From NCBI RefSeq assembly GCF_900107765.1, contig NZ_FNQY01000001.1:62001-126000 (forward strand): a stretch of 64,000 nt of DNA, written 5' to 3'. The notes under the pieces are model-generated. The model was given only the letters and a program-made list of their open reading frames with translations, was not told the origin of the DNA and did no database searches. This DNA comes from Arachidicoccus rhizosphaerae. Its GTDB lineage: Bacteria > Bacteroidota > Bacteroidia > Chitinophagales > Chitinophagaceae. Made by a program: the position numbers and the translations under genes. Position 1 is the first letter of the stretch; every line of letters starts with the position of its first letter. Positions 19,520-28,012 of this stretch are shown one piece after another.

Positions 19520-19576
19520 ATTATATAAATAGCCTGCTTTGAAAAAGAAATTTTCAAAGCAGGCTATTTATATAAT
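19520..19576. terminator. 26-bp perfect hairpin, bidirectional terminator-like
   Basis: Arms 19520-19545 and 19551-19576 are perfectly complementary over 26 bp with a 5-base loop (AGAAA). The central GCCTGCTTTGAAAA part gives a stable stem and the outer part is AT-rich. It lies between the plus-strand island and the 3' end of prfA (19612, minus strand), where a two-way terminator is expected. It is longer than the other terminators in the window. Confidence 0.7.
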
Positions 19577-19611
19577 TGCCATTTTCTCTTTCGGGAAAAC
19601 AGGTCGCTCTT

Positions 19612-20682
19612 TTATTTATTCTCGTTGCCAGCCATTTTCTCGGCATTTTCCGCTACCTGCAGGGCGTCGATAAATTCATCCAGCTCGCCTCCGATTACCG
19701 CATCCAGATTATAAGAAGTCAGGCCGATCCTATGGTCAGTCACCCTGCCTTGTGGCCAGTTATAGGTTCTGATCTTAGCACTTCTATCTCCGGTGGATAC
19801 CAGCGTCTTTCTTTTTCTGGAGATTTCTTCTTCCTGCTTGCGGACCTGCTCTTCATAAAGCTTGGTACGCATCATCTCCATTGCCTTCAGACGGTTACCC
19901 AGCTGCGTACGCTCCGTCTGACAGATAATTACCGTACCCGTCGCAATATGCGTCAGCATTACTTTAGTTTCTACCTTATTAACGTTCTGTCCACCGGCAC
20001 CTCCGCTTCGGGAAGTTTCCATTTTTACATCACTGTCTTTAAGTTCAAAGTCAATTTCTTCTGCTTCCGGCATAACAGCCACTGTAGCCGCCGAGGTATG
20101 TACCCGTCCTTGAGTTTCCGTGCTAGGCACACGCTGCACGCGGTGTACCCCACTTTCAAATTTAAGGGTGCCATATACATCTTCGCCGATGACCTCAATC
20201 ATAGCTTCCTTATAACCCCCGACAGTGCCCTCACTGGCGCTCGCAATGGAAGTCTTCCAGCCTCTTTTATTACAATACCGTATATACATATCCAACAGGT
20301 CTCCGGCAAATAAAGACGCTTCATCTCCTCCGGTTCCTGCTCTGATTTCTATAATCGCATTCTTGTTATCCTGTGGGTCCTTTGGAATAAGCAGTTTGGT
20401 TAATTCTGCTTCCAGCTGCTCCTTTTGCTCCTCCAGATCCGGCAATTCCATTTTAGCCAGCTCCCTGAGGTCTTCGTCTGAGCCGTTTATAGCCTCTTTG
20501 GCAAAGCTCAGGTTATCCAGCAGGTTCTGGTATTTCTTATAAACTACCACGACCTTTTCCAGATCTCTGTATTCCTTGCTGAGTTTACTGAATTCCTTTT
20601 GATTACTGATAATCTCCGGATTGGTCAGTGCAACACCCAGTTGGTCAAATCTGGCACTTATCGCTTCTAATTGATCTAACAT
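19612..20682 (-). CDS. prfA: Peptide chain release factor 1
   Basis: This 356-residue class I release factor recognises UAA/UAG and triggers peptidyl-tRNA hydrolysis. The catalytic GGQ lies at 230-232 in [16 protein letters not shown], and the codon-recognition PxT tripeptide appears as Pro-Ser-Thr at 186-188 ([14 protein letters not shown]), where many homologues have Pro-Ala-Thr. The N-terminal coiled domain and [15 protein letters not shown] are typical of RF1 rather than RF2. The start ATG ([13 protein letters not shown]) is the conserved one. It is followed at its 3' side by the long hairpin. Confidence 0.96.
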   Translation of the reverse strand: MLDQLEAISARFDQLGVALTNPEIISNQKEFSKLSKEYRDLEKVVVVYKKYQNLLDNLSFAKEAINGSDEDLRELAKMELPDLEEQKEQLEAELTKLLIPKDPQDNKNAIIEIRAGTGGDEASLFAGDLLDMYIRYCNKRGWKTSIASASEGTVGGYKEAMIEVIGEDVYGTLKFESGVHRVQRVPSTETQGRVHTSAATVAVMPEAEEIDFELKDSDVKMETSRSGGAGGQNVNKVETKVMLTHIATGTVIICQTERTQLGNRLKAMEMMRTKLYEEQVRKQEEEISRKRKTLVSTGDRSAKIRTYNWPQGRVTDHRIGLTSYNLDAVIGGELDEFIDALQVAENAEKMAGNENK

Positions 20683-20910
20683 ATTACGTTTTAATTATAT
20701 CCGGCAACCCTAATCAGGCCCGGACAGGGCGCAAAATTACTGTTTTGTTCCCTGAATTCATCATCCCTTCGGAACAATTCCCCTGAATTATGGGCTTGCC
20801 CACACTATGCTGCTTACCAGCCGGCCTAAAATGTGCTTTCCTGATGGGTTCGGTCCCAGGTTGCCCCTTATTAACCCGGCCTATAACACACTTTATCCCC
20901 TATTTTATTC

Positions 20911-21333
20911 TTACTCAGGACTTTTATCAAAAACACGACGCTCATCTGCCGGTAAAATATCAATTTGAAGCAGCAGCGCATCCTCAGGTAATAACAAAGG
21001 GGCACGCTCCGGCCATTCTACAAAACACCTGGCTCCGCTGTTTAGGGTTTCTTCCACGCCGGCGGCTACGATTTCCTGTTCATCCGAGAGCCGGTACCAG
21101 TCCATATGATAGATACTTCCTTCTTCCGGGCTGATGTACTCGTTAACGATGGCAAATGTGGGACTGGAAACAACATCCTTGCAACCCAGCACCTTACTGC
21201 ACAACTCCTTGATTAAGGTTGTTTTACCGGCACCCATGGGCGCATAAAAAGCCCATATTCTCTTATCTTTATGTTCCCGCCATAAATGAGCCGCTACTTT
21301 GTCTATTTGGGATATATGATAGGTTATTTCCAT
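20911..21333 (-). CDS. tsaE: tRNA threonylcarbamoyladenosine biosynthesis ATPase TsaE
   Basis: This small P-loop ATPase works with TsaB/TsaD in t6A37 tRNA modification. Walker A is GAGKTT at about residues 34-39, followed by SSPTFAIVNEY and HMDWYRLSDEQE, all family hallmarks. I chose the ATG at 21331-21333 (MEITYHISQ, 140 residues). A TTG six codons upstream is possible but adds only a poorly conserved tail. The 228 bases separating it from prfA contain nothing recognisable. Confidence 0.9.
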   Translation of the reverse strand: MEITYHISQIDKVAAHLWREHKDKRIWAFYAPMGAGKTTLIKELCSKVLGCKDVVSSPTFAIVNEYISPEEGSIYHMDWYRLSDEQEIVAAGVEETLNSGARCFVEWPERAPLLLPEDALLLQIDILPADERRVFDKSPE

Positions 21334-21480
21334 GACACAAATATCTAACAAAAAGCCGCAGATTGAAAAATTGTTAACAGATTTTCAATAGAAATATATA
21401 TGATTTCTTAAACTGATAACATTAATTTTTTATATTTTTAGCACAGCAAAATAATTTCTTCTAACAAAATCCAAAAAATT

Positions 21481-22131
21481 ATGCAGAGACGAGAGGCACT
21501 TAGAAATGTAGCTCTATTAGTCGGTGGCGGCATCGTTTTATCGGGAACCACGATGAGCGTGCTGTTCGATAGCTGCTCCAGCCCTAAAAAGAAAGCCGGT
21601 GCACTGGTAACAGAGGATCAGCAACAAATTATCACCGAGGTCGCGGATATTATTATTCCCACCACTTCTTGTCCAGGTGCCAAAGAAGCCGGCGTAGGTC
21701 CTTTTATCACTTTAATGATGAAAGACTGCTACCCCGAGGATGTACAAAAGGACTTTGTTAGCGGACTGGAAGCTTTTATAAAAGATGCCAAAAGCCAGTT
21801 AGGCAAAGACTTCCTGAAAGCCAGCCGGGCTGAACAGGAAAAAGCAGTAGCCACACTCAGAGAAAAGACAATTGAACAAAAGAAAGCTGATGATAAAGAC
21901 CCCAACAATACGGTTAAAATCGATGTTCCTAACGCAGGTTCTTTTGTACCAACAGCCGCCAGTACCAGTAAAAAGAAAAAAAGTTATTTCTTTGAACTGA
22001 CCAGAGATCTGACCCTGCTGGGATATTTCTCCTCAGAAATAGGGGCTACAAAGGCCAGAGCCTATGTAGCAGTACCCGGCCGCTTTGACGGTTGTGTGGA
22101 TTTAAAACCTGGACAAAAAGCCTGGGCTTAA
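21481..22131 (+). CDS. Gluconate 2-dehydrogenase subunit 3 family protein (LacC-like)
   Basis: This 216-residue small subunit is of the type that accompanies FAD-dependent sugar dehydrogenases. The N-terminus MQRREALRNVALLVGGG carries a twin-arginine-like motif and hydrophobic core. The mature part has VTEDQQQIITEVADIIIPTT and the conserved PGAKEAGVGPFITLMMKDCY. In LacABC-type glucoside 3-dehydrogenases this subunit assists export and activity of the GMC subunit, which is encoded 162 bases downstream. A Lys-rich insertion near residues 165-170 is present. No cytochrome c gene is adjacent. Confidence 0.88.
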   Translation: MQRREALRNVALLVGGGIVLSGTTMSVLFDSCSSPKKKAGALVTEDQQQIITEVADIIIPTTSCPGAKEAGVGPFITLMMKDCYPEDVQKDFVSGLEAFIKDAKSQLGKDFLKASRAEQEKAVATLREKTIEQKKADDKDPNNTVKIDVPNAGSFVPTAASTSKKKKSYFFELTRDLTLLGYFSSEIGATKARAYVAVPGRFDGCVDLKPGQKAWA

Positions 22132-22293
22132 TTCTATCGACCCGCTTCATTAAAGGCGAACGCTACTACAATGAATGGGAAAAACGATTGTTTTATCCCT
22201 TTTCGAATCAATAAATAATAGCTAATCGTTATTATTTATCCTCATCTTTTCTTTTCTTTTATTTCTATTCTAAGCTAGAAAAAACCATTATTC

Positions 22294-23994
22294 ATGAATT
22301 TAAATACAGAAGCAAAAAAAGGCAGCACCTATGACGCAATCGTTGTCGGATCCGGAATCAGCGGCGGCTGGGCTGCAAAAGAGCTTACCGAAAAAGGTTT
22401 AAAAGTATTGCAGCTGGAACGCGGCCGCAATATTGAACATATTAAAGATTATACAACGGCCACCCTTCCTCCTTGGGAGTTCCCGCACAGAGGCTGGCTG
22501 ACAGAGGAGGAAAAAGCCTCCCACAAAGTACAATCCAGAGACTATCCCTATTCAGAATACAACGAAAGCTACTGGGTGAACGACGAAGAGTGCCCTTACA
22601 CGGAAGTAAAGCGCTTTGACTGGTTCAGAGGCTATCACGTTGGGGGTCGTTCGCTGATGTGGGGCCGTCAGAGCTACCGGTTGAGCGATATGAACTTTGA
22701 AGATAATTTAAAGGATGGCCACGGTTGCGACTGGCCCATCCGCTATAAAGATATTGCCCCCTGGTATGATTATGCAGAGAAATTTGCCGGTATCAGTGGC
22801 TCTATTGAGAACTTTCCCGGATTCCCCGACGGCAAGTACATGCCGCCCATGGAAATGAACTGCGTAGAAAAATCCGTTAAACAAAGAGTAGAAGAGCATT
22901 ATAAAAGAGCCAGAATCGTAACGATTGGCCGTACCGCCAATATTACAGAAAATCACAACGGACGTACTGCCTGTCAATACAGAAACCTTTGTAGCAGAGG
23001 CTGTCCATTCGGGGCTTATTTCAGTACGCAATCAGCCACACTGCCAGCAGCAGTAGCGACCGGCAATCTGACACTTCGTCCTTACTCCATTGTCAATCAG
23101 ATCTTATATGACAAAGACACCAAAAAAGCAAAAGGGGTCATGGTCATTGATGCTGAGACCAATGAAACAATGGAATTCTATGCCAAAATCATCTTTGTCA
23201 ACGCTTCTACCTTAGGAACTACTTTTATTTTACTGAACTCTACTTCAGAAGCCCATCCTGAGGGACTGGGTAATGGCAGCGGTCAGCTGGGACATAACCT
23301 GATGGACCACCATTTCAGGTGTGGTGCTTCCGGCAGAGCCGAAGGGTTTGATGATAAATATTATTATGGTCGAAGAGCCAACGGCATCTATGTTCCGCGT
23401 TACCGCAATATGGGCGGCGAGAAAAGAGACTATGTTCGTGGCTTTGGCTATCAGGGCGGTGCCAGCAGAGGCACCTGGCATGACAATATCCCTGAAATGG
23501 CCATCGGCGGCGAATTTAAAGATCTGATCAGCACACCGGGCAACTGGAGTATGGGTCTTGGCGGTTTTGGAGAAATGCTGCCCTACTACGAAAACAAAGT
23601 CTATATCGATAAATCCAAAAAGGATAAATGGGGACAGCCTGTACTGGCCATTGATTGCGAGTACAAGGAAAATGAGAAAAAAATGCGCGTAGATATGATT
23701 AATGATGCCGCAGAAATGTTAGAAGCTGCCGGCATTAAAGATGTTCATACCTATGACAGTGGTTGCGATCCCGGAATGGCGATCCATGAAATGGGTACCG
23801 CCAGAATGGGCAGAGACCCGAAGACCTCCGTTCTGAACGGCTTTAACCAGATGCATGAAGTGAAAAACGTATTTGTAACAGATGGATCCTGCATGCCTTC
23901 TACGGCCTGTCAGAACCCTTCTCTTACTTATATGGCACTTACGGCAAGAGCCTGCGATTACGCAGTAAGTGAGCTGAAAAAACAAAACATCTAG
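22294..23994 (+). CDS. GMC-family FAD sugar dehydrogenase with three-Cys motif
   Basis: This 566-residue flavoprotein has an ADP-binding motif VVGSGISGGWAAKEL near the N-terminus. The C-terminal GMC pair is visible: His498 in AIHEMGTARMG and Asn541 in ACQNPSLTYMAL. Cys227, Cys233 and Cys237 (ACQYRNLCSRGCPFGA) resemble the [3Fe-4S] ligands of membrane-bound FAD glucose dehydrogenases, suggesting electron exit through an iron-sulfur cluster rather than to oxygen. It has no signal of its own; co-export with the twin-arginine-bearing small subunit is the known arrangement in such complexes. Sugar or glycoside oxidation, possibly at C3, is inferred from the neighbours. Confidence 0.9.
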   Translation: MNLNTEAKKGSTYDAIVVGSGISGGWAAKELTEKGLKVLQLERGRNIEHIKDYTTATLPPWEFPHRGWLTEEEKASHKVQSRDYPYSEYNESYWVNDEECPYTEVKRFDWFRGYHVGGRSLMWGRQSYRLSDMNFEDNLKDGHGCDWPIRYKDIAPWYDYAEKFAGISGSIENFPGFPDGKYMPPMEMNCVEKSVKQRVEEHYKRARIVTIGRTANITENHNGRTACQYRNLCSRGCPFGAYFSTQSATLPAAVATGNLTLRPYSIVNQILYDKDTKKAKGVMVIDAETNETMEFYAKIIFVNASTLGTTFILLNSTSEAHPEGLGNGSGQLGHNLMDHHFRCGASGRAEGFDDKYYYGRRANGIYVPRYRNMGGEKRDYVRGFGYQGGASRGTWHDNIPEMAIGGEFKDLISTPGNWSMGLGGFGEMLPYYENKVYIDKSKKDKWGQPVLAIDCEYKENEKKMRVDMINDAAEMLEAAGIKDVHTYDSGCDPGMAIHEMGTARMGRDPKTSVLNGFNQMHEVKNVFVTDGSCMPSTACQNPSLTYMALTARACDYAVSELKKQNI

Positions 23995-24069
23995 TCGTTA
24001 TCCGTTATCCTAGTGTTCTGCTCAAATGCAGACGATCTTTTTTAAAAATAAACAGATTAAAACACCCGG

Positions 24070-24094
24070 GCGGGTATGGCAACATACCCGCTTT
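24070..24094 (+). terminator. Hairpin with weak U-tract before the Gfo/Idh gene
   Basis: GCGGGTATG (24070-24078) pairs perfectly with CATACCCGC (24083-24091) around GCAA, followed by TTTAAAA. The poor U-tract and position 18 bases before the next start suggest a leaky terminator or a processing/stability hairpin within the operon. Confidence 0.5.
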
Positions 24095-24111
24095 AAAATT
24101 ACCTATCTATT

Positions 24112-25269
24112 TTGAGCGAAAAGTTAAGAATGGGCATGATTGGCGGCGGTAAGGGCGCTTTTATAGGTGCCGTTCACAGAAAAGCGGCCGCCATGGACGG
24201 ATTAATTGAGCTCTGCTCGGGCGCATTCAGCAATAATGCGGAGAAATCCCTGGCTTCCGGGCAAGAGTTGGGGCTTGCGGACAGCCGGATTTACCCCGAC
24301 TTTAAAACGATGATTGAAAAGGAAAAGCAGTTGCCTGAAGATCAGCGCATGCACTTTGTCTCCATTGTTACCCCCAACTTTGCCCACTTTGAGCCCGCCA
24401 TGCTGGCGCTGGAAAACGGATTTCACGTAGTTATAGAAAAGCCCATGACTTTTACACTGGACGAGGCCAAACAGCTTTCAGCCAAAGTAAAAGAAACAGG
24501 GTTACTTTTATGTCTGACCCATACCTATGCCGGATACCCAATGGTAAAACAGGCCCGTTATATGGTCCAGCAAGGCATGCTGGGCAAGATCAGGAAAGTC
24601 TATGTGGAGTATCCACAGGGCTGGCTGAGTCAGCTCTCAGAAAAAGAAGGCAACCAACAGGCTGCCTGGCGCACGGACCCTTCCAAAAGCGGTAAGGCAG
24701 GCGCCATGGGAGATATCGGTACCCATGCGGCGCATCTGGCAGAATATATCACCGGTCAAAAAATCACCAGGCTCTCCGCAGATATTCAGACCATCGTTCC
24801 AGGCAGACAACTGGACGATGACGGAGCCGCACTGCTCCGTTTTGATGGCGGCGCCAGCGGTGTACTGATCGCCACCCAGGTCGCCACCGGCGAAGAGAAT
24901 AACCTGAGCATAAGGGTTTACGGTGAAAAAGGCGGTCTCAGCTGGCACCAAATGGAGCCCAATACCTTGGAAATTCTCTGGCAGGACAAGCCTAAAGAGA
25001 TATACAGAGCAGGCCAGGGCTATCTGAGTCCCGTGGCCCTGCATAATTGCAGAACCCCGGCAGGCCACCCGGAAGGGTATATTGAAGCCTTTGCCAACCT
25101 TTACCGGAACTTCGCACTCAGCTTACAGGCCCGGCTTGATCATCAGCAGGCGGATCCTGAACTACTGGAGTTCCCGGACGTTCAGGACGGTGTCAGGGGG
25201 ATGGCCTTTATAGACAACGTGATTGCCTCCGGCAAGTCAGCCGAGAAATGGACAGATTTTACGATTTAA
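24112..25269 (+). CDS. Gfo/Idh/MocA-family oxidoreductase (cytoplasmic)
   Basis: This 385-residue NAD(P)-dependent dehydrogenase has the Rossmann motif MIGGGKGAFIGAVHRKAA at the N-terminus and the conserved VVIEKPMTFTLDEA. The catalytic region contains GAMGDIGTHAAHLAEYITG. The start is a TTG at 24112; the first ATG (24130) would cut into the first beta strand. No signal peptide is present, unlike the second Gfo/Idh protein of this locus. It probably interconverts keto- and hydroxy-sugars made by the dehydrogenase or imported by the permease. The TIM-barrel gene follows after 21 bases. Confidence 0.88.
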   Translation: MSEKLRMGMIGGGKGAFIGAVHRKAAAMDGLIELCSGAFSNNAEKSLASGQELGLADSRIYPDFKTMIEKEKQLPEDQRMHFVSIVTPNFAHFEPAMLALENGFHVVIEKPMTFTLDEAKQLSAKVKETGLLLCLTHTYAGYPMVKQARYMVQQGMLGKIRKVYVEYPQGWLSQLSEKEGNQQAAWRTDPSKSGKAGAMGDIGTHAAHLAEYITGQKITRLSADIQTIVPGRQLDDDGAALLRFDGGASGVLIATQVATGEENNLSIRVYGEKGGLSWHQMEPNTLEILWQDKPKEIYRAGQGYLSPVALHNCRTPAGHPEGYIEAFANLYRNFALSLQARLDHQQADPELLEFPDVQDGVRGMAFIDNVIASGKSAEKWTDFTI

Positions 25270-25290
25270 ATTATCAGAAATACGCACGAT

Positions 25291-26346
25291 ATGCAGACAA
25301 TTAAAGGACCCGGTATTTTTCTGGCACAGTTCATTGGCGATGAAGCGCCCTTTAACAGCCTGGACAGTATTTGCGCCTGGGCAGCAGGCCTTGGCTATAA
25401 AGCCGTCCAGATACCGACCACAGATGACCGTTTTATCGATCTTCACAAAGCAGCAGAGAGCAAAACCTACGCAGATGAGATCAAAGGTACTGTTCAGCGG
25501 CACGGTTTAGAAATCTCTGAGCTCTCTACCCATATCCAGGGGCAACTGGTGGCAGTACACCCCGTATATGACGATCTTTTTGACGGGTTTGCCCCAGAGG
25601 CCTACCGTAAAAATCCCAAAGAAAGAACAAAATGGGCCATATCCCAGCTCCATGACGCAGCTAAAGCCTCTGAGAACCTGGGGTTAAATGCGCATGCGAC
25701 CTTCAGCGGCTCTTTATTATGGCCGCTGGTCTATCCCTGGCCGCAAAGACCGGCAGGCATTGTAGAAGAAGGCTTTAAAGAACTGGCTGCCCGCTGGCTG
25801 CCCATTTTAGACAGCTTTGACAAGGCCGGTGTAGACCTTTGTTATGAAACGCACCCCAGCGAAGATCTCCATGACGGCATCACCTTTGAGATGTTTCTGG
25901 AAAAAGTCGGTAATCACCCCAGAGCCAATTTATTATACGATCCTTCTCACTTTATATTGCAAGGTTTAAAATATCTGGATTTTATTGATATCTATCATGA
26001 ACGCATTAAAATGTTCCATGTAAAAGATGCCGAGTTTAACCCGACAGGTAAACAAGGCGTTTATGGCGGATATCAAAACTGGATCGACAGAGCCGGCAGG
26101 TTCCGTTCCCTGGGTGATGGCCAGGTGGATTTTAAGAGCATATTCAGTAAGCTCTCTCAGTATGATTATAAAGGCTGGGCAGTATTAGAATGGGAATGTG
26201 CGCTGAAAGACGCCCAGGTGGGCGCTGCCGAAGGCGCTGTTTTCATCAAAGAGCACATTATCCCGGTCACCAGCAAAGTCTTTGATGACTTCGCTTCCTC
26301 TGGCACAGACGCCAGCTTCAACAAGTCTTTTCTAGGTCTTTCATAA
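25291..26346 (+). CDS. Xylose-isomerase-like TIM barrel (sugar isomerase/epimerase family)
   Basis: This 351-residue AP endonuclease 2/xylose isomerase-like barrel has likely metal ligands in CYETHPSED, LLYDPSHFI, KMFHVKDAEF and VLEWECAL, arranged as in sugar isomerases and epimerases. There is no signal peptide. Length and the LDFIDIYHERIKMFHVKDAE segment are usual for the family that travels with Gfo/Idh genes. The substrate is not readable from sequence. It is coupled to the upstream dehydrogenase (21-base gap) and followed by the exported Gfo/Idh gene 35 bases later. Confidence 0.86.
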   Translation: MQTIKGPGIFLAQFIGDEAPFNSLDSICAWAAGLGYKAVQIPTTDDRFIDLHKAAESKTYADEIKGTVQRHGLEISELSTHIQGQLVAVHPVYDDLFDGFAPEAYRKNPKERTKWAISQLHDAAKASENLGLNAHATFSGSLLWPLVYPWPQRPAGIVEEGFKELAARWLPILDSFDKAGVDLCYETHPSEDLHDGITFEMFLEKVGNHPRANLLYDPSHFILQGLKYLDFIDIYHERIKMFHVKDAEFNPTGKQGVYGGYQNWIDRAGRFRSLGDGQVDFKSIFSKLSQYDYKGWAVLEWECALKDAQVGAAEGAVFIKEHIIPVTSKVFDDFASSGTDASFNKSFLGLS

Positions 26347-26381
26347 TTCTTATTCCTTTCATCTTAAATCTGAATTACGCT

Positions 26382-27857
26382 ATGAACAAAAATGACGATA
26401 AAGGTATTCAGCAGAAAAATGCTGACTCCCGTCGAAAATTTATTAAAAATGCCGCCGCCATCGGCGCCGGCGTCTGGATCGTACCCAGGCATGTATTAGG
26501 GGGTAAAGGTTTTATTGCCCCAAGTGACAAACTACGCGTAGCCGGCATCGGCGCCGGCGGTAAAGGACAGTCTGATATTGCCATGTTTGCCAAAAGCGGT
26601 AAGGCGGATATTGCCTTCCTTTGCGATGTGGACGACCGCCGGGCTGCAAACAGCGTCAAAGCTTTTCCGAAAGCCAAATATTATAAGGACTGGCGCGTGC
26701 TGTTTGAAAAGGAGATCAATAATTTTGATGCGGTCTCTGTATCTACGCCCGACCACAACCATGCTATTATTGCACTGGGTGCCATGCAAAGAGGCAAGCA
26801 TGTCTATGTACAAAAACCACTGACCCATGATATTCATGAAGCGCGTGTGCTGACCGCTGCGGCCAAAAAATACAAAGTCGTCACCCAGATGGGTAACCAG
26901 GGCGGCTCCAATGACGGCACCCGCTTACTTAGTGAATGGTATGACGCCGGACTGATCGGAGATGTCCATACCGTTTATGTGTGGACGGATCGCCCGGTAT
27001 GGCCTCAGGGTATTCCCTGGCCTTCCGCCAAAGCAGATATCCCAAAAGAACTGGACTGGGACTTATGGCTCGGCACCGCCCCTCAGGCAGATTATGTCGA
27101 CAAACTGGTTCCTTTTAACTGGAGAGGCTGGTGGGACTATGGTACCGGCGCTTTAGGGGACATGGGATGTCACCTGATGGAAGCGGCTTTCCGCACCCTG
27201 AATCTAAAATATGCCACAGAAGTACAGGCCAGCGTCGGCTCTGTCTATGTAGATGAGTTCCAAAGAGGTTATTTCCCCAAAAGCTGTCCTCCTTCCAGCC
27301 ATGTCACCCTTAAATTCCCTAAAACGGATAAAACCAAGGGCGATATTGAGGTGCACTGGATGGATGGCGGTATCCAGCCGACACGTCCCGAAGAACTGGG
27401 CCCGAATGAACCTTTCGGAGATGGCGGTAACGGTACACTCTTTATCGGTACCAAGGGTAAAATGCTGGCAGACACTTATAGTGAAAATGCGCGCCTGCTG
27501 CCTTTAAGCCGCAATGAAGAAGTGAAAAAAATGAATATCCCTCAAAAATATGCACGTGTTCCGGATGGCGCCAATGGTCACTATCGTCAGTGGGTAGAGG
27601 CAGCTATCGCCGGTTATGGCAAAAAAGAGGTCAGTTCTCCATTTGAAACAGCAGGCCCTCTGACGGAAGCCCTGCTGATGGCTAACCTGGCCATCCGCGG
27701 TTTTGATGTTAAGCGTACTGTTGGCGATAAAACTTCTTTCCCGGGTCGTTACGTCAAACTACTTTGGGATAACGATAATATGCGCATTACCAACTTTGAT
27801 GAGGTCAACGCATTTGTTAAACGTGATTACAGAGAAGGCTGGAGATTAGGTATGTAA
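26382..27857 (+). CDS. Gfo/Idh/MocA-family oxidoreductase with twin-arginine signal
   Basis: This 491-residue protein carries a near-perfect Tat motif SRRKFIKNAAAIGAGVWIV and a Rossmann domain beginning LRVAGIGAGGKGQSDIAMF. The lysine-containing HVYVQKPLTHDIHEAR corresponds to the EKP motif, with QKP in place of EKP. Tat export of a folded, dinucleotide-bearing enzyme to the periplasm fits this family, which includes GH109-type glycosidases that use NAD as tightly bound cofactor. Its exact reaction is unknown; non-hydrolytic or redox-assisted glycoside processing is plausible. A terminator-like hairpin lies between this gene and the permease. Confidence 0.88.
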   Translation: MNKNDDKGIQQKNADSRRKFIKNAAAIGAGVWIVPRHVLGGKGFIAPSDKLRVAGIGAGGKGQSDIAMFAKSGKADIAFLCDVDDRRAANSVKAFPKAKYYKDWRVLFEKEINNFDAVSVSTPDHNHAIIALGAMQRGKHVYVQKPLTHDIHEARVLTAAAKKYKVVTQMGNQGGSNDGTRLLSEWYDAGLIGDVHTVYVWTDRPVWPQGIPWPSAKADIPKELDWDLWLGTAPQADYVDKLVPFNWRGWWDYGTGALGDMGCHLMEAAFRTLNLKYATEVQASVGSVYVDEFQRGYFPKSCPPSSHVTLKFPKTDKTKGDIEVHWMDGGIQPTRPEELGPNEPFGDGGNGTLFIGTKGKMLADTYSENARLLPLSRNEEVKKMNIPQKYARVPDGANGHYRQWVEAAIAGYGKKEVSSPFETAGPLTEALLMANLAIRGFDVKRTVGDKTSFPGRYVKLLWDNDNMRITNFDEVNAFVKRDYREGWRLGM

Positions 27858-27963
27858 TTCAGCGATCCGTCATTGAATGATTTTTACGAGTCAGTTAGAC
27901 AGATAAAAGTCAAATAAAAGAAGTTTAATATTTAATATTTTCAATAAATATCAATAATTTAGC

Positions 27964-27992
27964 AGGGGGCCAAGCGCCCCCTCGCTTTTTTT
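27964..27992 (+). terminator. Intrinsic terminator inside the oxidative locus
   Basis: AGGGGGC (27964-27970) pairs with GCCCCCT (27976-27982) around CAAGC, followed by CGC and seven T. It ends 20 bases before the permease start, so it either splits the locus into two transcripts or attenuates the downstream genes. No new promoter is evident in the 20 bases after it. Confidence 0.8.
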
Positions 27993-28012
27993 CATTAGCA
28001 AAATTCATTCAC

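Noticed and set aside
15900-19600. The AT-rich island as a prophage or integrative element
   Set aside because: No integrase, recombinase, phage structural gene, tRNA or flanking attachment repeat was seen.
19576-20313. A 245-codon plus-strand frame opposite prfA
   Set aside because: It is fully antisense to prfA, has no domain and no promoter, and its composition mirrors the real gene.
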